From Streptomyces ortus (lineage in GTDB: Bacteria > Actinomycetota > Actinomycetes > Streptomycetales > Streptomycetaceae), in the NCBI RefSeq assembly GCF_026341275.1, contig NZ_JAIFZO010000002.1, positions 5,176,118-5,240,117 on the forward strand: a DNA stretch of 64,000 nt, written 5' to 3'. The notes below the pieces were generated by a model. It saw nothing but the letters and a program-made list of their open reading frames with translations, was not told where the DNA came from and searched no databases. The translations under genes and the position numbers were made by a program. Below, one piece after another: positions 52,446-61,691 of the stretch (position 1 is the stretch's first letter; each line of letters starts with the position of its first letter).

Positions 52446-53135
52446 GTGATCCGATTCGACAATGTCTCCAAGGTCTACGCCAAGCAGACCCACCCCGCTC
52501 TCCGGGATGTCTCCCTGGAGGTGGAGCGCGGCGAGTTCGTGTTCCTCGTGGGGTCATCCGGCTCCGGAAAGTCCACCTTCCTGCGGCTGATCCTGCGCGA
52601 GGAGCGGGCCAGCCAGGGGCAGGTGCACGTACTGGGCAAGGACCTCGCGCGCATCTCCAACTGGAAGGTGCCGCAGATGCGCCGCCAGCTGGGGACCGTG
52701 TTCCAGGACTTCCGCCTCCTGCCCAACAAGACGGTCGCCGAGAACGTCGCCTTCGCGCAGGAAGTGATCGGCAAGTCCAAGGGCGAGATCCGCAAGTCCG
52801 TGCCCCAGGTGCTCGACCTCGTCGGCCTCGGCGGCAAGGAGGACCGGATGCCCGGCGAGCTGTCCGGCGGTGAGCAGCAACGCGTGGCCATCGCGAGAGC
52901 GTTCGTGAACCGGCCCAAGCTGCTGATCGCGGACGAGCCCACCGGAAACCTGGACCCGCAGACCTCCGTCGGCATCATGAAGCTGCTCGACCGGATCAAC
53001 CGGACCGGGACCACCGTCGTGATGGCGACGCACGACCAGAACATCGTGGACCAGATGCGCAAGCGCGTCATCGAGCTGGAGAAGGGTCGCCTCGTCCGCG
53101 ACCAGGCGCGCGGCGTCTACGGCTATCAGCACTGA
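52446..53135 (+). CDS. ftsE: Cell division ATP-binding protein FtsE
   Basis: A 229-residue ABC ATPase that works with FtsX to couple ATP hydrolysis in the cytoplasm to activation of cell-wall hydrolases outside. Walker A GSSGSGKST (about 36-44), Q-loop VFQDFRLL, signature LSGGEQQRV and Walker B LLIADEPTGNLDP are all intact. It begins IRFDNVSKVYAKQTHPALRDV. The GTG at 52446 starts the conserved frame. The ftsX gene follows after 46 nt, and both end at one terminator. Confidence 0.96.
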   Translation: MIRFDNVSKVYAKQTHPALRDVSLEVERGEFVFLVGSSGSGKSTFLRLILREERASQGQVHVLGKDLARISNWKVPQMRRQLGTVFQDFRLLPNKTVAENVAFAQEVIGKSKGEIRKSVPQVLDLVGLGGKEDRMPGELSGGEQQRVAIARAFVNRPKLLIADEPTGNLDPQTSVGIMKLLDRINRTGTTVVMATHDQNIVDQMRKRVIELEKGRLVRDQARGVYGYQH

Positions 53136-53181
53136 CCGCGAGTCCCACGCGTCCGTCCACGGAAAGGCCTGAGAAGACGCC

Positions 53182-54099
53182 ATGCGCGCCCAGTTCGTTC
53201 TGTCGGAGATCGGTGTCGGTCTCCGCCGCAATCTCACGATGACCTTCGCGGTCGTCGTCTCCGTCGCCCTGTCCCTCGCCCTGTTCGGTGGTTCGCTCCT
53301 GATGAGCGACCAGGTGAGCACGATGAAGGGCTACTGGTACGACAAGGTCAACGTCTCGATCTTCCTCTGCAACAAGTCCGACGCGGAGTCCGACCCCAAC
53401 TGCGCCAAGGGGGCGGTCACCAGCGAGCAGAAGAAGCAGATCGAGACCGACCTCGGCAAGATGGCCGTCGTCGACAACGTCACGCACGAGTCGAGCGACG
53501 AGGCGTACAAGCACTACAAGGAGCAGTTCGGCGACTCCCCGCTGGCGGCCTCGCTGACCCCGGACCAGATGCAGGAGTCCTTCCGCGTCAAGCTGACGGA
53601 CCCGGAGAAGTACCAGGTCATCGCGACCGCCTTCGATGGCCGTGACGGCGTGCAGTCCGTGCAGGACCAGAAGGGCATCCTCGACAACCTCTTCGGGCTG
53701 CTCAACGGCATGAACTGGGCGGCGCGGGCGGTGATGGCGATGATGCTCGTCGTCGCGCTGATGCTGATCGTCAACACCGTGCGCGTCTCCGCCTTCAGTC
53801 GTCGGCGTGAGACCGGGATCATGCGCCTGGTGGGCGCCTCCGGCTTCTACATCCAGGCGCCGTTCATCATGGAGGCCGCCGTCGCCGGACTGATCGGCGG
53901 TGGTGTCGCCTGCGCCTTCCTGGTGATCGCGCGGTACTTCATCATCGACCACGGCCTAGCCCTGTCCGAGAAGCTGAATCTGATCAACTTCATCGGCTGG
54001 GACGCCGTTCTCACGAAGCTGCCGCTGATCCTCGCCACCAGCCTTCTGATGCCCGCGCTGGCCGCGTTCTTCGCGTTGCGCAAGTACTTGAAGGTGTGA
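53182..54099 (+). CDS. ftsX: Cell division permease-like protein FtsX
   Basis: A 305-residue membrane partner of FtsE. One N-terminal helix (MTFAVVVSVALSLALFGGSLLMS) is followed by a large extracellular domain (about 45-170) containing two cysteines (LCNKSDAESDPNCAKG), likely a disulphide as in mycobacterial FtsX. Three C-terminal helices follow: AMMLVVALMLIVNTVRV, AAVAGLIGGGVACAFLVIA and LILATSLLMPALAAFFAL. It transmits the ATPase state to peptidoglycan hydrolases. The RBS GGAAAGGCC precedes ATG 53182. Confidence 0.96.
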   Translation: MRAQFVLSEIGVGLRRNLTMTFAVVVSVALSLALFGGSLLMSDQVSTMKGYWYDKVNVSIFLCNKSDAESDPNCAKGAVTSEQKKQIETDLGKMAVVDNVTHESSDEAYKHYKEQFGDSPLAASLTPDQMQESFRVKLTDPEKYQVIATAFDGRDGVQSVQDQKGILDNLFGLLNGMNWAARAVMAMMLVVALMLIVNTVRVSAFSRRRETGIMRLVGASGFYIQAPFIMEAAVAGLIGGGVACAFLVIARYFIIDHGLALSEKLNLINFIGWDAVLTKLPLILATSLLMPALAAFFALRKYLKV

Positions 54100-54110
54100 C
54101 ACATGCCAAG

Positions 54111-54142
54111 AGGGCCGTACCGGCAACCGCCGGTACGGCCCT
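54111..54142 (+). terminator. Rho-independent terminator of ftsEX
   Basis: AGGGCCGTACCGGC (54111-54124)/GCCGGTACGGCCCT (54129-54142), 14-bp perfect stem, AACC loop, followed by TCTCGTTGT. Confidence 0.9.
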
Positions 54143-54166
54143 TCTCGTTGTCCTAGACTCACCCGC

Positions 54167-55333
54167 ATGTCAGGCCGTGACCTGTTCTGTCAGCCCCGCC
54201 GCATCCGCCGCGGGGCGGCCCTGACGTTGGTCTTCGCGAGCGTCCTCGCGGCGGGCGCCGCGACCGGCGCGTTCGACACCCCCGGCCGGAAATCCGTCAC
54301 CCCGGCGGCCCGTACCGCGCAGGGGGGCCACCAGGGCGACGTCGCCGACGCCGCCGCCGAGGCGATGGCCGACGGCAAGTCGCCCGTGGAGGCCGCCGAG
54401 CGGGCCGTCAGCCGCAGCGGCGACCGCTGGGGCGCCGTCTACTCCCAGGGCGAGTACGAGGAGTTCGAGGACGCCCTCGACGGCCAGTACACCGGAGTCG
54501 GCCTCTGGGCCCGGCGCGAGCGCGGCGGACGCATCGAGGTGACCCGGGTCCGGTCGGGCTCGCCCGCTGCGACCGCCGGGATCCGCAAGGGCGACCGGCT
54601 GCGCAGCGTCGACGGCCACCGCGTCGACGGCAGGCCCGTCACCGAGGTCGTCTCGTTGCTGCGGGGCGACGCCACCGGCGCCGACGCGGGCACCACCGTC
54701 GACCTCGGCCTGCAGCGCGGCACGCACGCGTGGAGCGAGACCCTGCGCCGGGCGCGGCTGTCCACCGACTCCGTGAGCGTGCGCGAGCTTCCCGGCGGCG
54801 TCACCGTGATCAAGGTCGCCGCCTTCACCAAGGGCTCCGGGGACCTCGTACGGACCGCGGTGGCCGACGCGCCCGCGGACGAGGGGATCGTCCTCGACCT
54901 GCGGGGCAACTCCGGCGGCCTGGTCACCGAGGCCGTCACCGCCGCCTCCGCCTTCCTCGACGGCGGCCTGGTGGCCACGTACGACGTGAACGGCGACCAG
55001 AAGGCCCTGCACGCCGATCCCGGCGGCGACACCGCCAGACCGCTGGTCGCGCTCGTCGACGGCGGCACGATGAGCGCGGCGGAGCTCCTCACCGGCGGGC
55101 TGCAGGACCGTGGCCGCGCGGTCGTCGTGGGCTCCAGGACCTTCGGCAAGGGCTCGGTGCAGATGCCGAGCCGGCTGCCGGACGGCTCGGTCGCCGAACT
55201 GACGGTCGGCCACTACCGCACCCCCTCCGGGCGCACGGTGGACGCCCGGGGCATCACCCCCGACCTGGAGGCCGAGGAGGGCGCGCTGGAGCGCGCCGAG
55301 ACCGTCCTGAGCGGGCTCGGGGACGCCGAATGA
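54167..55333 (+). CDS. S41 family carboxy-terminal processing peptidase
   Basis: A 388-residue secreted or membrane-anchored serine protease. An N-terminal hydrophobic segment (AALTLVFASVLAAGAATGAF, about 19-38) serves as signal or anchor. A PDZ domain (about 105-190) contains SGSPAATAGIRKGDRLRSVDGH. The protease core has IVLDLRGNSGG, nucleophile S303 in GGTMSAAELLTG and general base K328 in TFGKGSVQ, the Ser-Lys dyad of CtpA/Prc/Tsp. It trims the C-termini of exported proteins. It lies between ftsX and smpB, 67 nt after ftsX with a terminator between. Confidence 0.93.
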   Translation: MSGRDLFCQPRRIRRGAALTLVFASVLAAGAATGAFDTPGRKSVTPAARTAQGGHQGDVADAAAEAMADGKSPVEAAERAVSRSGDRWGAVYSQGEYEEFEDALDGQYTGVGLWARRERGGRIEVTRVRSGSPAATAGIRKGDRLRSVDGHRVDGRPVTEVVSLLRGDATGADAGTTVDLGLQRGTHAWSETLRRARLSTDSVSVRELPGGVTVIKVAAFTKGSGDLVRTAVADAPADEGIVLDLRGNSGGLVTEAVTAASAFLDGGLVATYDVNGDQKALHADPGGDTARPLVALVDGGTMSAAELLTGGLQDRGRAVVVGSRTFGKGSVQMPSRLPDGSVAELTVGHYRTPSGRTVDARGITPDLEAEEGALERAETVLSGLGDAE

Positions 55334-55425
55334 CCGCCGAGTGAGAGGCCCGCACACGCCCCGCGCGGCCACCGGCCCGCACGTCGCGTAATCGGCTTTC
55401 CCTCCGGCCCCCCTGTAGTGCGAAA

Positions 55426-55983
55426 ATGGCCAGCACTATGAGCAAGGGCATGTACGTACCGAAGGAATCCCAGCCGAAGCAGGGAGGTGGCGCCAAGGCC
55501 GCCGTCAAGGACGGCAAGCGCAAGATCGTCGCGCAGAACAAGAAGGCCCGGCACGACTACGCGATCATCGATGTCTACGAGGCCGGGCTCGTGCTCACCG
55601 GCACCGAGGTGAAGTCGCTGCGCCAGGGGCGCGCCTCGCTGGCCGACGGCTTCGTGCAGATCGACGGGAACGAGGCGTGGCTGCACAACGCCCACATCCC
55701 CGAGTACAGCCAGGGCAGCTGGACCAACCACTCCGCGCGCCGCAAGCGCAAGCTGCTCCTGCACCGCGAGGAGATCGACAAGCTGGCCTCGAAGTCGGAG
55801 GAGACGGGCCACACCATCGTGCCCCTCGTCCTGTACTTCAAGGACGGCCGCGCGAAGGCCGAGATCGCGCTGGCCCGCGGCAAGAAGGAATACGACAAGC
55901 GCCAGACCCTCCGTGAGAAGCAGGACCGGCGTGAGTCGGACCGGGCGATCGCGGCGGTCAAGCGCAAGCAGCGCGGCGAGTAG
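55426..55983 (+). CDS. smpB: SsrA-binding protein SmpB
   Basis: 185 residues including a ~30-residue N-terminal extension. The core (KIVAQNKKARHDYAIIDVYEAGLVLTGTEVKSLRQGRASLADGF) is the OB-fold that binds the tRNA-like part of tmRNA. ALARGKKEYDKRQTLREKQDRRESDRAI is the C-terminal tail that reads the empty mRNA channel in stalled ribosomes. It acts with ssrA, 151 nt downstream, in trans-translation. ATG 55426, 55438 and 55450 are all in frame; which is used cannot be decided, since the core starts later. Confidence 0.96.
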   Translation: MASTMSKGMYVPKESQPKQGGGAKAAVKDGKRKIVAQNKKARHDYAIIDVYEAGLVLTGTEVKSLRQGRASLADGFVQIDGNEAWLHNAHIPEYSQGSWTNHSARRKRKLLLHREEIDKLASKSEETGHTIVPLVLYFKDGRAKAEIALARGKKEYDKRQTLREKQDRRESDRAIAAVKRKQRGE

Positions 55984-56134
55984 CGAGCGGGCACCCGACG
56001 GCGCCCGGCGGCCGGCCGCCGGGAATACAGTGGCATCGACGTGCGTTGGTCACGTACGATGGCAACGCACCCCACAGCGGGTGCACGCACCCTCCTCGGA
56101 GGGCCCTCTCCGGAGGGATTTGAAAAAACAACAT

Positions 56135-56521
56135 GGGGATGATCGGTTTCGACAGCGGCTGTCGAAGCAGGGGAAGCGAGCCGAGGAAGCGGCAATGATC
56201 TCGTTAACCATATGTCGCAACCAATAATCGCCAATTCCAAGAGCGATTCCCAGTCCTTCGCCCTCGCTGCTTAATTAAGTAACGAGTGAAGGACCCTTAA
56301 TGGGTGTCAGCCCGAGAGTGTTCCCGGCTCGGATCCTGGCATAATCAAGGGAACTAAACCGTCCGGCCCGGTCACGGGGTCGGACGGGAAATCAAACAGT
56401 GACTGAGCCCGTCGGAGACTTGTTCGCGTGATCTCCGGGGCTGAGAAAATCTAAGCGAACTGCGCTCGGAGAAGCCCTGATTCTGCACCGTTGGACGCGG
56501 GTTCGATTCCCGCCATCTCCA
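56135..56521 (+). ncRNA. ssrA: Transfer-messenger RNA (tmRNA, SsrA)
   Basis: 5' GGGGATG pairs with CATCTCC at 56514-56520 to make a 7-bp tRNA-like acceptor stem with discriminator A56521. The T-arm GGTTCGATTCC precedes it, and GATCGGTTTCGACAG is the conserved 5' part. The mRNA-like reading frame starts at GCC 56230 and encodes the tag ANSKSDSQSFALAA, ending at TAA 56272-56274; its FALAA end is the usual protease signal. CCA is not encoded (CT follows the A), so it must be added after transcription. With SmpB it frees stalled ribosomes and tags the unfinished protein. Confidence 0.97.
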
Positions 56522-56554
56522 CTTTCCCATGTTCACAGCATGACCGGTCAGAAG

Positions 56555-56589
56555 CGAAGGCCCCGCTGCCATAGGCAGCGGGGCCTTCG
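56555..56589 (+). terminator. Rho-independent terminator of ssrA
   Basis: CGAAGGCCCCGCTGCC (56555-56570)/GGCAGCGGGGCCTTCG (56574-56589), 16-bp perfect stem with ATA loop. It lies only 19 nt before the next start codon. Confidence 0.9.
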
Positions 56590-56608
56590 TCGTGGATGCT
56601 GCTGTCGC

Positions 56609-58240
56609 ATGAGACGACTCGCAGAGACCGGAGAGACCGGAGAGACCGGAGAGACCAACAGATCTCACAAGCCGCGCCGACGGGCGTGGACTTGGGCCGT
56701 GGTGCTCGGTGTGCTGGTGGCCGGGCTCGGCTGGAGCGCGCCCGCCGGAGCCGACCCGGGCACCAGCGGGCTGCCGGAGGCCATCGACACCATCCTCGGG
56801 GACAGCCGGATGGAGGGCGGGGCGGCGAGCGTCGTGGTCGCCGAGGCCGCGAGCGGGGACCTGCTCTACCAGCATGCGCCCACCTCACGGCTGATGCCCG
56901 CCTCCAACACCAAGCTGCCCACCTCGGCCGCGGCGATGGAGATCCTCGGCCCCGACCACACCTTCACCACGGACGTCCTCGCGGCCGGCCGCCGGCACGG
57001 CGCCACACTCAAGGGCGACCTGTATCTGCGCGGCACCGGCGACCCGACCGCCCTGGCCGCGGACTACGACTCCCTGGCCGCACAGGTCGCCGCGTCCGGC
57101 GTCAGCCGCGTCGACGGGCGGCTCCTGGCCGACGACACCCGCTTCGACCGGAACCGCCTGGGCCGCGCCTGGGCGGCCGACGACGAGTCCTCGTACTACT
57201 CGGCGCAGATCAGCGCGCTGAGCGTCGCCCCGGACACCGACTACGACACCGGCTCGGTGATCGTGGAGGTCGCCCCGGGTGCCGCCGCCGGTGACAAACC
57301 GAAGGTCACCGTCACCCCGAAGACGACGTACGTGAACTTCGACGTACGGGCCACGACCGTCGCCGCGGGCGGGGCGAACGACCTCACCGTGGAGCGCGAG
57401 CACGGCACCAACACGATCGTCGTCAGCGGTACGACCCCGGTCGGCGGCTCCGGCGCCCAGGAGTGGGTCAGCGTGTGGGAGCCCACCGGCTACGCCGCCG
57501 CCGTGTTCCGTGACGCGCTCACCGCGCACGGCGTGCAGGTGACCGGCGCGACCCGGCTCGGCCGCGCCACCCCCGCGACGGCCCGGCGGCTCGCCTCGCA
57601 CGCCTCCATGCCGCTGAAGGACCTGCTGATCCCGTTCATGAAGCTGTCGAACAACATGCACGCCGAGATCCTCACCAAGACCATGGGCCTGAAGGTCTCC
57701 GGAGAAGGCAGCTGGAGCGCCGGGCTCGCCGCCGTCAGCGGCTACCTCAAGGGCGTCGGCGTCGACCCGGGCAAGCTGCGGCAGGTCGACGGCTCCGGGC
57801 TCTCCCGGATGAACAACCTCACCGCGGGGCAGTTCGCCAAGCTGCTGCTCGCGGTACGGGCCGAGCCCTGGTACGCCGCCTGGCGCACGTCCCTGCCGGT
57901 CGCCTGCGCCCCCGAGCGTTTCGTGGGCGGCACCCTGCGCACCAGGATGTGCGGGACGCCCGCGGCCCTCAACGCGGTCGGCAAGACCGGTTCGCTGACC
58001 GGGGCGTCCGCGCTCTCCGGGTACGTGAAGGACGCGGACGGACGCGAACTCGTCTACAGCATCGTGCTCAACAACTACCTCGCCGCGTCAGTGAAGCCGC
58101 TGGAGGACGCGATCGTGGTGACGCTCGCCCGGTCCACGGCGGACGCGACCGCGACGGTGAAGCCGACGGGTCCGGGCGCGCGCTCGGCCGAGCGGACCAC
58201 GGACCTGGAGTGTTCGTGGCGCAAACCGGCAAGGTGCTGA
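56609..58240 (+). CDS. dacB: D-alanyl-D-alanine carboxypeptidase/endopeptidase, S13 family (PBP4/DacB)
   Basis: A 543-residue class C low-molecular-weight penicillin-binding protein that trims or cleaves peptidoglycan peptide bridges outside the membrane. All three active-site motifs are present: S99-N-T-K102, S347-N-N349 in KLSNNMHAE and K459-T-G461. A signal sequence (WAVVLGVLVAGLGWSAPAGA, about 29-47) leads export. The first residues carry a repeated Glu-Thr-Gly tract encoded by 9-bp repeats (56625-56657). No ribosome site is evident at ATG 56609, which lies just past the ssrA terminator. Confidence 0.93.
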   Translation: MRRLAETGETGETGETNRSHKPRRRAWTWAVVLGVLVAGLGWSAPAGADPGTSGLPEAIDTILGDSRMEGGAASVVVAEAASGDLLYQHAPTSRLMPASNTKLPTSAAAMEILGPDHTFTTDVLAAGRRHGATLKGDLYLRGTGDPTALAADYDSLAAQVAASGVSRVDGRLLADDTRFDRNRLGRAWAADDESSYYSAQISALSVAPDTDYDTGSVIVEVAPGAAAGDKPKVTVTPKTTYVNFDVRATTVAAGGANDLTVEREHGTNTIVVSGTTPVGGSGAQEWVSVWEPTGYAAAVFRDALTAHGVQVTGATRLGRATPATARRLASHASMPLKDLLIPFMKLSNNMHAEILTKTMGLKVSGEGSWSAGLAAVSGYLKGVGVDPGKLRQVDGSGLSRMNNLTAGQFAKLLLAVRAEPWYAAWRTSLPVACAPERFVGGTLRTRMCGTPAALNAVGKTGSLTGASALSGYVKDADGRELVYSIVLNNYLAASVKPLEDAIVVTLARSTADATATVKPTGPGARSAERTTDLECSWRKPARC

Positions 58241-58252
58241 GGGAGTGAGGCG

Positions 58253-58290
58253 CGGTGGGGGCGGCGGCCTGTTCGGCGCCGCCCCCACCG
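58253..58290. terminator. Bidirectional terminator between dacB and lacI-type gene
   Basis: CGGTGGGGGCGGCG (58253-58266)/CGCCGCCCCCACCG (58277-58290), a 14-bp perfect stem with a 10-nt loop between two converging genes. Confidence 0.8.
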
Positions 58291-58319
58291 ACGTCGCACG
58301 AATGGACGTCGGACACGGG

Positions 58320-59324
58320 TCAGGGGCGCGACCTGGTGCTCGTTCGTACCGTCAGTCGGGGCGGCAGCAGCGTGGCCTGCGGTACCGGCGCGCCACCCAG
58401 TTTCTTCATCAGCAGCTCCACCGATCCGGCGCCCACCTCGGCGGCCGGTATGGCGACGGAGGTGACGGGCACGCGGACGCGGCCGGCCAGCTCGTCCGGG
58501 CAGATCGCGGTGACCGACAGATCGCCCGGCACCCGCAGCCCGAGCGCTTCGAAGGCGTCGATCAGCGGTTCCAGGACCGGCTCGTTGTGGACCACGACCC
58601 CCGTCAGGGCGGGCCGTTCCCGCAGGAGCCGCTCGGCGATCTGCCGGGCCGCCGCCGGGTCCGCCTCGCACGGGTGGACCGAGGAGGAGAGGCCGTTGCG
58701 GTCGGCCGCCGCGGTGAAGCCCCGGACGACCCGCTGGGCGAACCCGGTCTCGCGCACGTACACCTCGGGCGGTGAGCCCACCAGGGCGATCACCCGGTGG
58801 CCGAGCCCCGCCAGATGCTCGACGCACAGCTCGCCCGCCGCCTCGAAGTCCAGGTCGATGCAGGTCAGACCGTCGGCCTCGGCCGGGAAGCCGATGAGGA
58901 CCGAGGGCCGGTCCAGGGCCCGTAACAACGGCAGGCGTGCGTCGTGGAGCTGGACGTCCATCACGATCAGCGCGTCCACGAGGGCGGTGTCCGCGACCCG
59001 CCGCAGCCCCTCCTCGCCCTCCTCCTGGGTGAGCAGCAGCACGTCGTGGTCGTGGCGGCGGGCGGCCGTCACCACGGACACCGCGAACTGCATGACGACC
59101 GGCACGTGGATGCCGGCCCGCAGCGGGACCACGAGCGCCAGCACGTTCGACCGGCTGCTCGCGAGGGCCCGGGCACCCGCGTGCGGCCGGTAGCCCAGCT
59201 CGCGGATGCTGTCCTCGACGCGCTGCCGGGTCTCCTCGGAGATCGGGCGCTTGCCGCTCAGCGCGTACGAGACGGTGCTGGGGGAGACCCCCGCGTGCCG
59301 GGCCACATCGGTGATCTTCACCAT
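58320..59324 (-). CDS. LacI family transcriptional regulator
   Basis: 334 residues. The N-terminal helix-turn-helix and hinge (KITDVARHAGVSPSTVSYALSGKRPISEETRQRV) are followed by a periplasmic-binding-protein-like sugar sensor domain (VLALVVPLRAGIHVPVVMQ, ALIVMDVQLHD, VHNEPVLEPLIDAFEALGLRVPGDLSV). It is the last gene of the GH31/ABC transporter operon, starting 2 nt after the GH31 stop with a GGAGCGGGG site. It should repress its own operon and be released by the imported sugar. The operator is expected upstream of the binding-protein gene, beyond the window. Confidence 0.94.
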   Translation of the reverse strand: MVKITDVARHAGVSPSTVSYALSGKRPISEETRQRVEDSIRELGYRPHAGARALASSRSNVLALVVPLRAGIHVPVVMQFAVSVVTAARRHDHDVLLLTQEEGEEGLRRVADTALVDALIVMDVQLHDARLPLLRALDRPSVLIGFPAEADGLTCIDLDFEAAGELCVEHLAGLGHRVIALVGSPPEVYVRETGFAQRVVRGFTAAADRNGLSSSVHPCEADPAAARQIAERLLRERPALTGVVVHNEPVLEPLIDAFEALGLRVPGDLSVTAICPDELAGRVRVPVTSVAIPAAEVGAGSVELLMKKLGGAPVPQATLLPPRLTVRTSTRSRP

Positions 59325-59326
59325 GC

Positions 59327-61654
59327 TCAGCCCCGCTCCCGGCCCGGACCGCCCGTGGGCTCCGACTCCGGCTCCGGCTCCGGCTCCGACTCCAGTTCCA
59401 GGGAGAGGAATCCGGTCCCGGCCGCCGCCCGCGCGGTCCGGTCGCCCGCCGTCAGGGCCCAGGGCGCCTTCGGGTCGCTGGACGAGGCCCGCAGTGTGTC
59501 GCCCTCCCGTACGACGGTGAAGGTCACCCCGTCCACGACCACCGTGACCTGCGCGCCGCGCGCCAGACCGTACGCGTGGAGGGTGACCCCGTCGGCGTAC
59601 GGGTAGTCGGGGCGGTCCTCGACGGCGCCCACCGGGATCACCGCGCCCGGCCGGACGAGGAGCGGCACGCTGGAGAAGCCGTGCGTCTCGCGCACCCAGC
59701 GCGGCCCGGTCACCGTCCGCCCGGTCAGGAAGTGCGTCCAGGCGCCCTCGGGCACGTAGTACGAGACATCCCCGTCGTCGGAGAACACCGGCGCGACCAG
59801 CAGGTCGGAGCCGAGCATGTACTGCCGCTCCAGATGCGCGCACCCGGGATCGTCCGGGAATTCGAGGACCATCGCGCGCATCATCGGCACCCCCTGCGCG
59901 TGCGCGGTGCGGGCGGCCTCGTACAGGTACGGCATGAGGCGCAGCTTCAGGCGGGTGAACAGGCGCAGGACGTCCACGGACTCCTCGTCGAAGAGCCACG
60001 GCACGCGGTACGAGGAGCTGCCGTGCAGGCGGCTGTGCGAGGAGAGGAGTCCGAAGGCCAGCCACCGCTTGAAGAGGGCCGGGGTCGGCGTGCCCTCGAA
60101 ACCGCCGATGTCGTGGCTCCAGTAGCCGAACCCGGAGAGCCCGAGGGAGAGTCCGCCGCGCAGCGACTCGGCCATCGACTCGTAGGTCGCCTCGCAGTCG
60201 CCGCCCCAGTGCACCGGGAACTTCTGGCTGCCCGCGGTCGCCGAGCGCGCGAAGACGACCGCCTCGCCCTCCCCGCGGTGCTTGCGCAGCACGTCGAAGA
60301 CGGTCCGGTTGTAGAGGTAGGCGTAGTAGTTGTGCATCCGCTCGGGGTCGCCGCCGTCCGCGTACGCCACGTCGAGCGGGACCCGCTCCCCGAAGTCGGT
60401 CTTGAAGCAGTCGACGCCCTGCGCGAGCAGCGCCTCCAGCTTGGCCGCGTACCACTCGCGGGCGGCCGGGCTGGTGAAGTCGACGAGCGCCATGCCCGGC
60501 TGCCACAGGTCCCACTGCCAGACACTGCCGTCGGGCCGCCGCAGCAGATGCCCGAGCGCCTTGCCCTCCGCGAAGAGCGGCGAGCGCTGTGCGATGTACG
60601 GGTTGATCCACACGCTGATGTGCAGCCCACGCTCCTTGAGGCGGGCCAGCATCCCCGCCGGGTCCGGGAAGACCCGCGGATCCCACTCGAAGTCGCACCA
60701 GTTGAACTCGCGCATCCAGAAGCAGTCGAAGTGGAAGACGGAGAGCGGCAGTTCACGCTCCTTCATGCCGTCGATGAAGGAGCTGACGGTCGCCTCGTCG
60801 TACGAGGTGGTGAAGGACGTCGACAGCCACAGCCCGAACGACCAGGCGGGCGGCAGCGCGGGCCGGCCGGTCAGGGCCGTGTACTTGCGGATGATGTCCT
60901 TGGGCGTCGGCCCGTAGATCACGTAGTACGTCAGCTGCTGGGTCTCGGCGCTGAACTGGACCCGTGACACCGCCTCCGAGCCGACCTCGAACGACACCCG
61001 CCCCGGGTGGTCGACGAAGACGCCGTAGCCCGCGTCCGTCAGATAGAACGGCACGTTCTTGTACGCCTGTTCGGTGGCCGTGCCCCCGTCGGCGTTCCAC
61101 ATGTCGACGACCTGGCCGTTCTTCACCAGCGGCCCGAACCGCTCGCCGAGCCCGAAGACGTGCGTGCCCACCCCCAGGTTCAGCTGCTCCCGCAGGTAGT
61201 GGCCGCCGCTGCCGGTGTCGCGCATGATGCCCATGCCCTTGGGGCCGCTGCTGGTGAGGGTGCGGCCGTCGGCGAGGAAGTCCACGTGCCAGGGGCCGGT
61301 GCGGCTGACCCGGACGGACAGGGCGCCCGCGGTGAGGGTGGCGGAGTCGTCGTCGTACTCGGCGTGGGCCTGGAACTCCTCCCCCGCGAGCCGGTTGAGC
61401 TCGAACTGCGGTCCTCTCGGCTCCTCGCCCTCGAAGTGGGTGAACGTGACGCCGATGACGTCGGGCATCGGGGCGTGCGCGCCGATGGTCACGACCGGTC
61501 CCTTCAGCAGATCGCCGCGGTGGCGGATGGGCTGGGTCGGCGCGTGGATCTCCAGGGCCCCTGATCCGGCGCTCACATCGAGGACCTCGACCGGGTGGGC
61601 CGCCGTCACGCCCTCGCGCAGCAGCCAGTAGCCGTCGGTGAACTTCACGCGCAC
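59327..61654 (-). CDS. GH31 glycoside hydrolase, alpha-xylosidase (YicI) type
   Basis: 775 residues. It cleaves alpha-xylosides (or alpha-glucosides) by a double-displacement mechanism. CFKTDFGERVP contains the nucleophile D420, and HWGGDCEATYESM the acid/base D486, nearly the same spacing as D416/D482 in E. coli YicI. The KTDFGE(R/A)-P form favours alpha-xylosidase over alpha-glucosidase. There is no signal peptide, so it acts on imported oligosaccharide in the cytoplasm. The C-terminus is a Glu-Pro/Glu-Ser repeat encoded by hexamer repeats (about 59357-59397). It lies between the MalG-type permease (37 nt gap) and the LacI gene. Confidence 0.93.
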   Translation of the reverse strand: MRVKFTDGYWLLREGVTAAHPVEVLDVSAGSGALEIHAPTQPIRHRGDLLKGPVVTIGAHAPMPDVIGVTFTHFEGEEPRGPQFELNRLAGEEFQAHAEYDDDSATLTAGALSVRVSRTGPWHVDFLADGRTLTSSGPKGMGIMRDTGSGGHYLREQLNLGVGTHVFGLGERFGPLVKNGQVVDMWNADGGTATEQAYKNVPFYLTDAGYGVFVDHPGRVSFEVGSEAVSRVQFSAETQQLTYYVIYGPTPKDIIRKYTALTGRPALPPAWSFGLWLSTSFTTSYDEATVSSFIDGMKERELPLSVFHFDCFWMREFNWCDFEWDPRVFPDPAGMLARLKERGLHISVWINPYIAQRSPLFAEGKALGHLLRRPDGSVWQWDLWQPGMALVDFTSPAAREWYAAKLEALLAQGVDCFKTDFGERVPLDVAYADGGDPERMHNYYAYLYNRTVFDVLRKHRGEGEAVVFARSATAGSQKFPVHWGGDCEATYESMAESLRGGLSLGLSGFGYWSHDIGGFEGTPTPALFKRWLAFGLLSSHSRLHGSSSYRVPWLFDEESVDVLRLFTRLKLRLMPYLYEAARTAHAQGVPMMRAMVLEFPDDPGCAHLERQYMLGSDLLVAPVFSDDGDVSYYVPEGAWTHFLTGRTVTGPRWVRETHGFSSVPLLVRPGAVIPVGAVEDRPDYPYADGVTLHAYGLARGAQVTVVVDGVTFTVVREGDTLRASSSDPKAPWALTAGDRTARAAAGTGFLSLELESEPEPEPESEPTGGPGRERG

Positions 61655-61691
61655 ACCCCTTGTTCGGCGGTTGAGGGTTGAGGGCTCACGG

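Noticed and set aside
56451..56888. Minus-strand frames across ssrA and the dacB start
   Set aside because: They arise from tmRNA sequence and repeats; one ends in WRWRESNPRPTVQNQG-like text, a known false translation of tRNA-like DNA.
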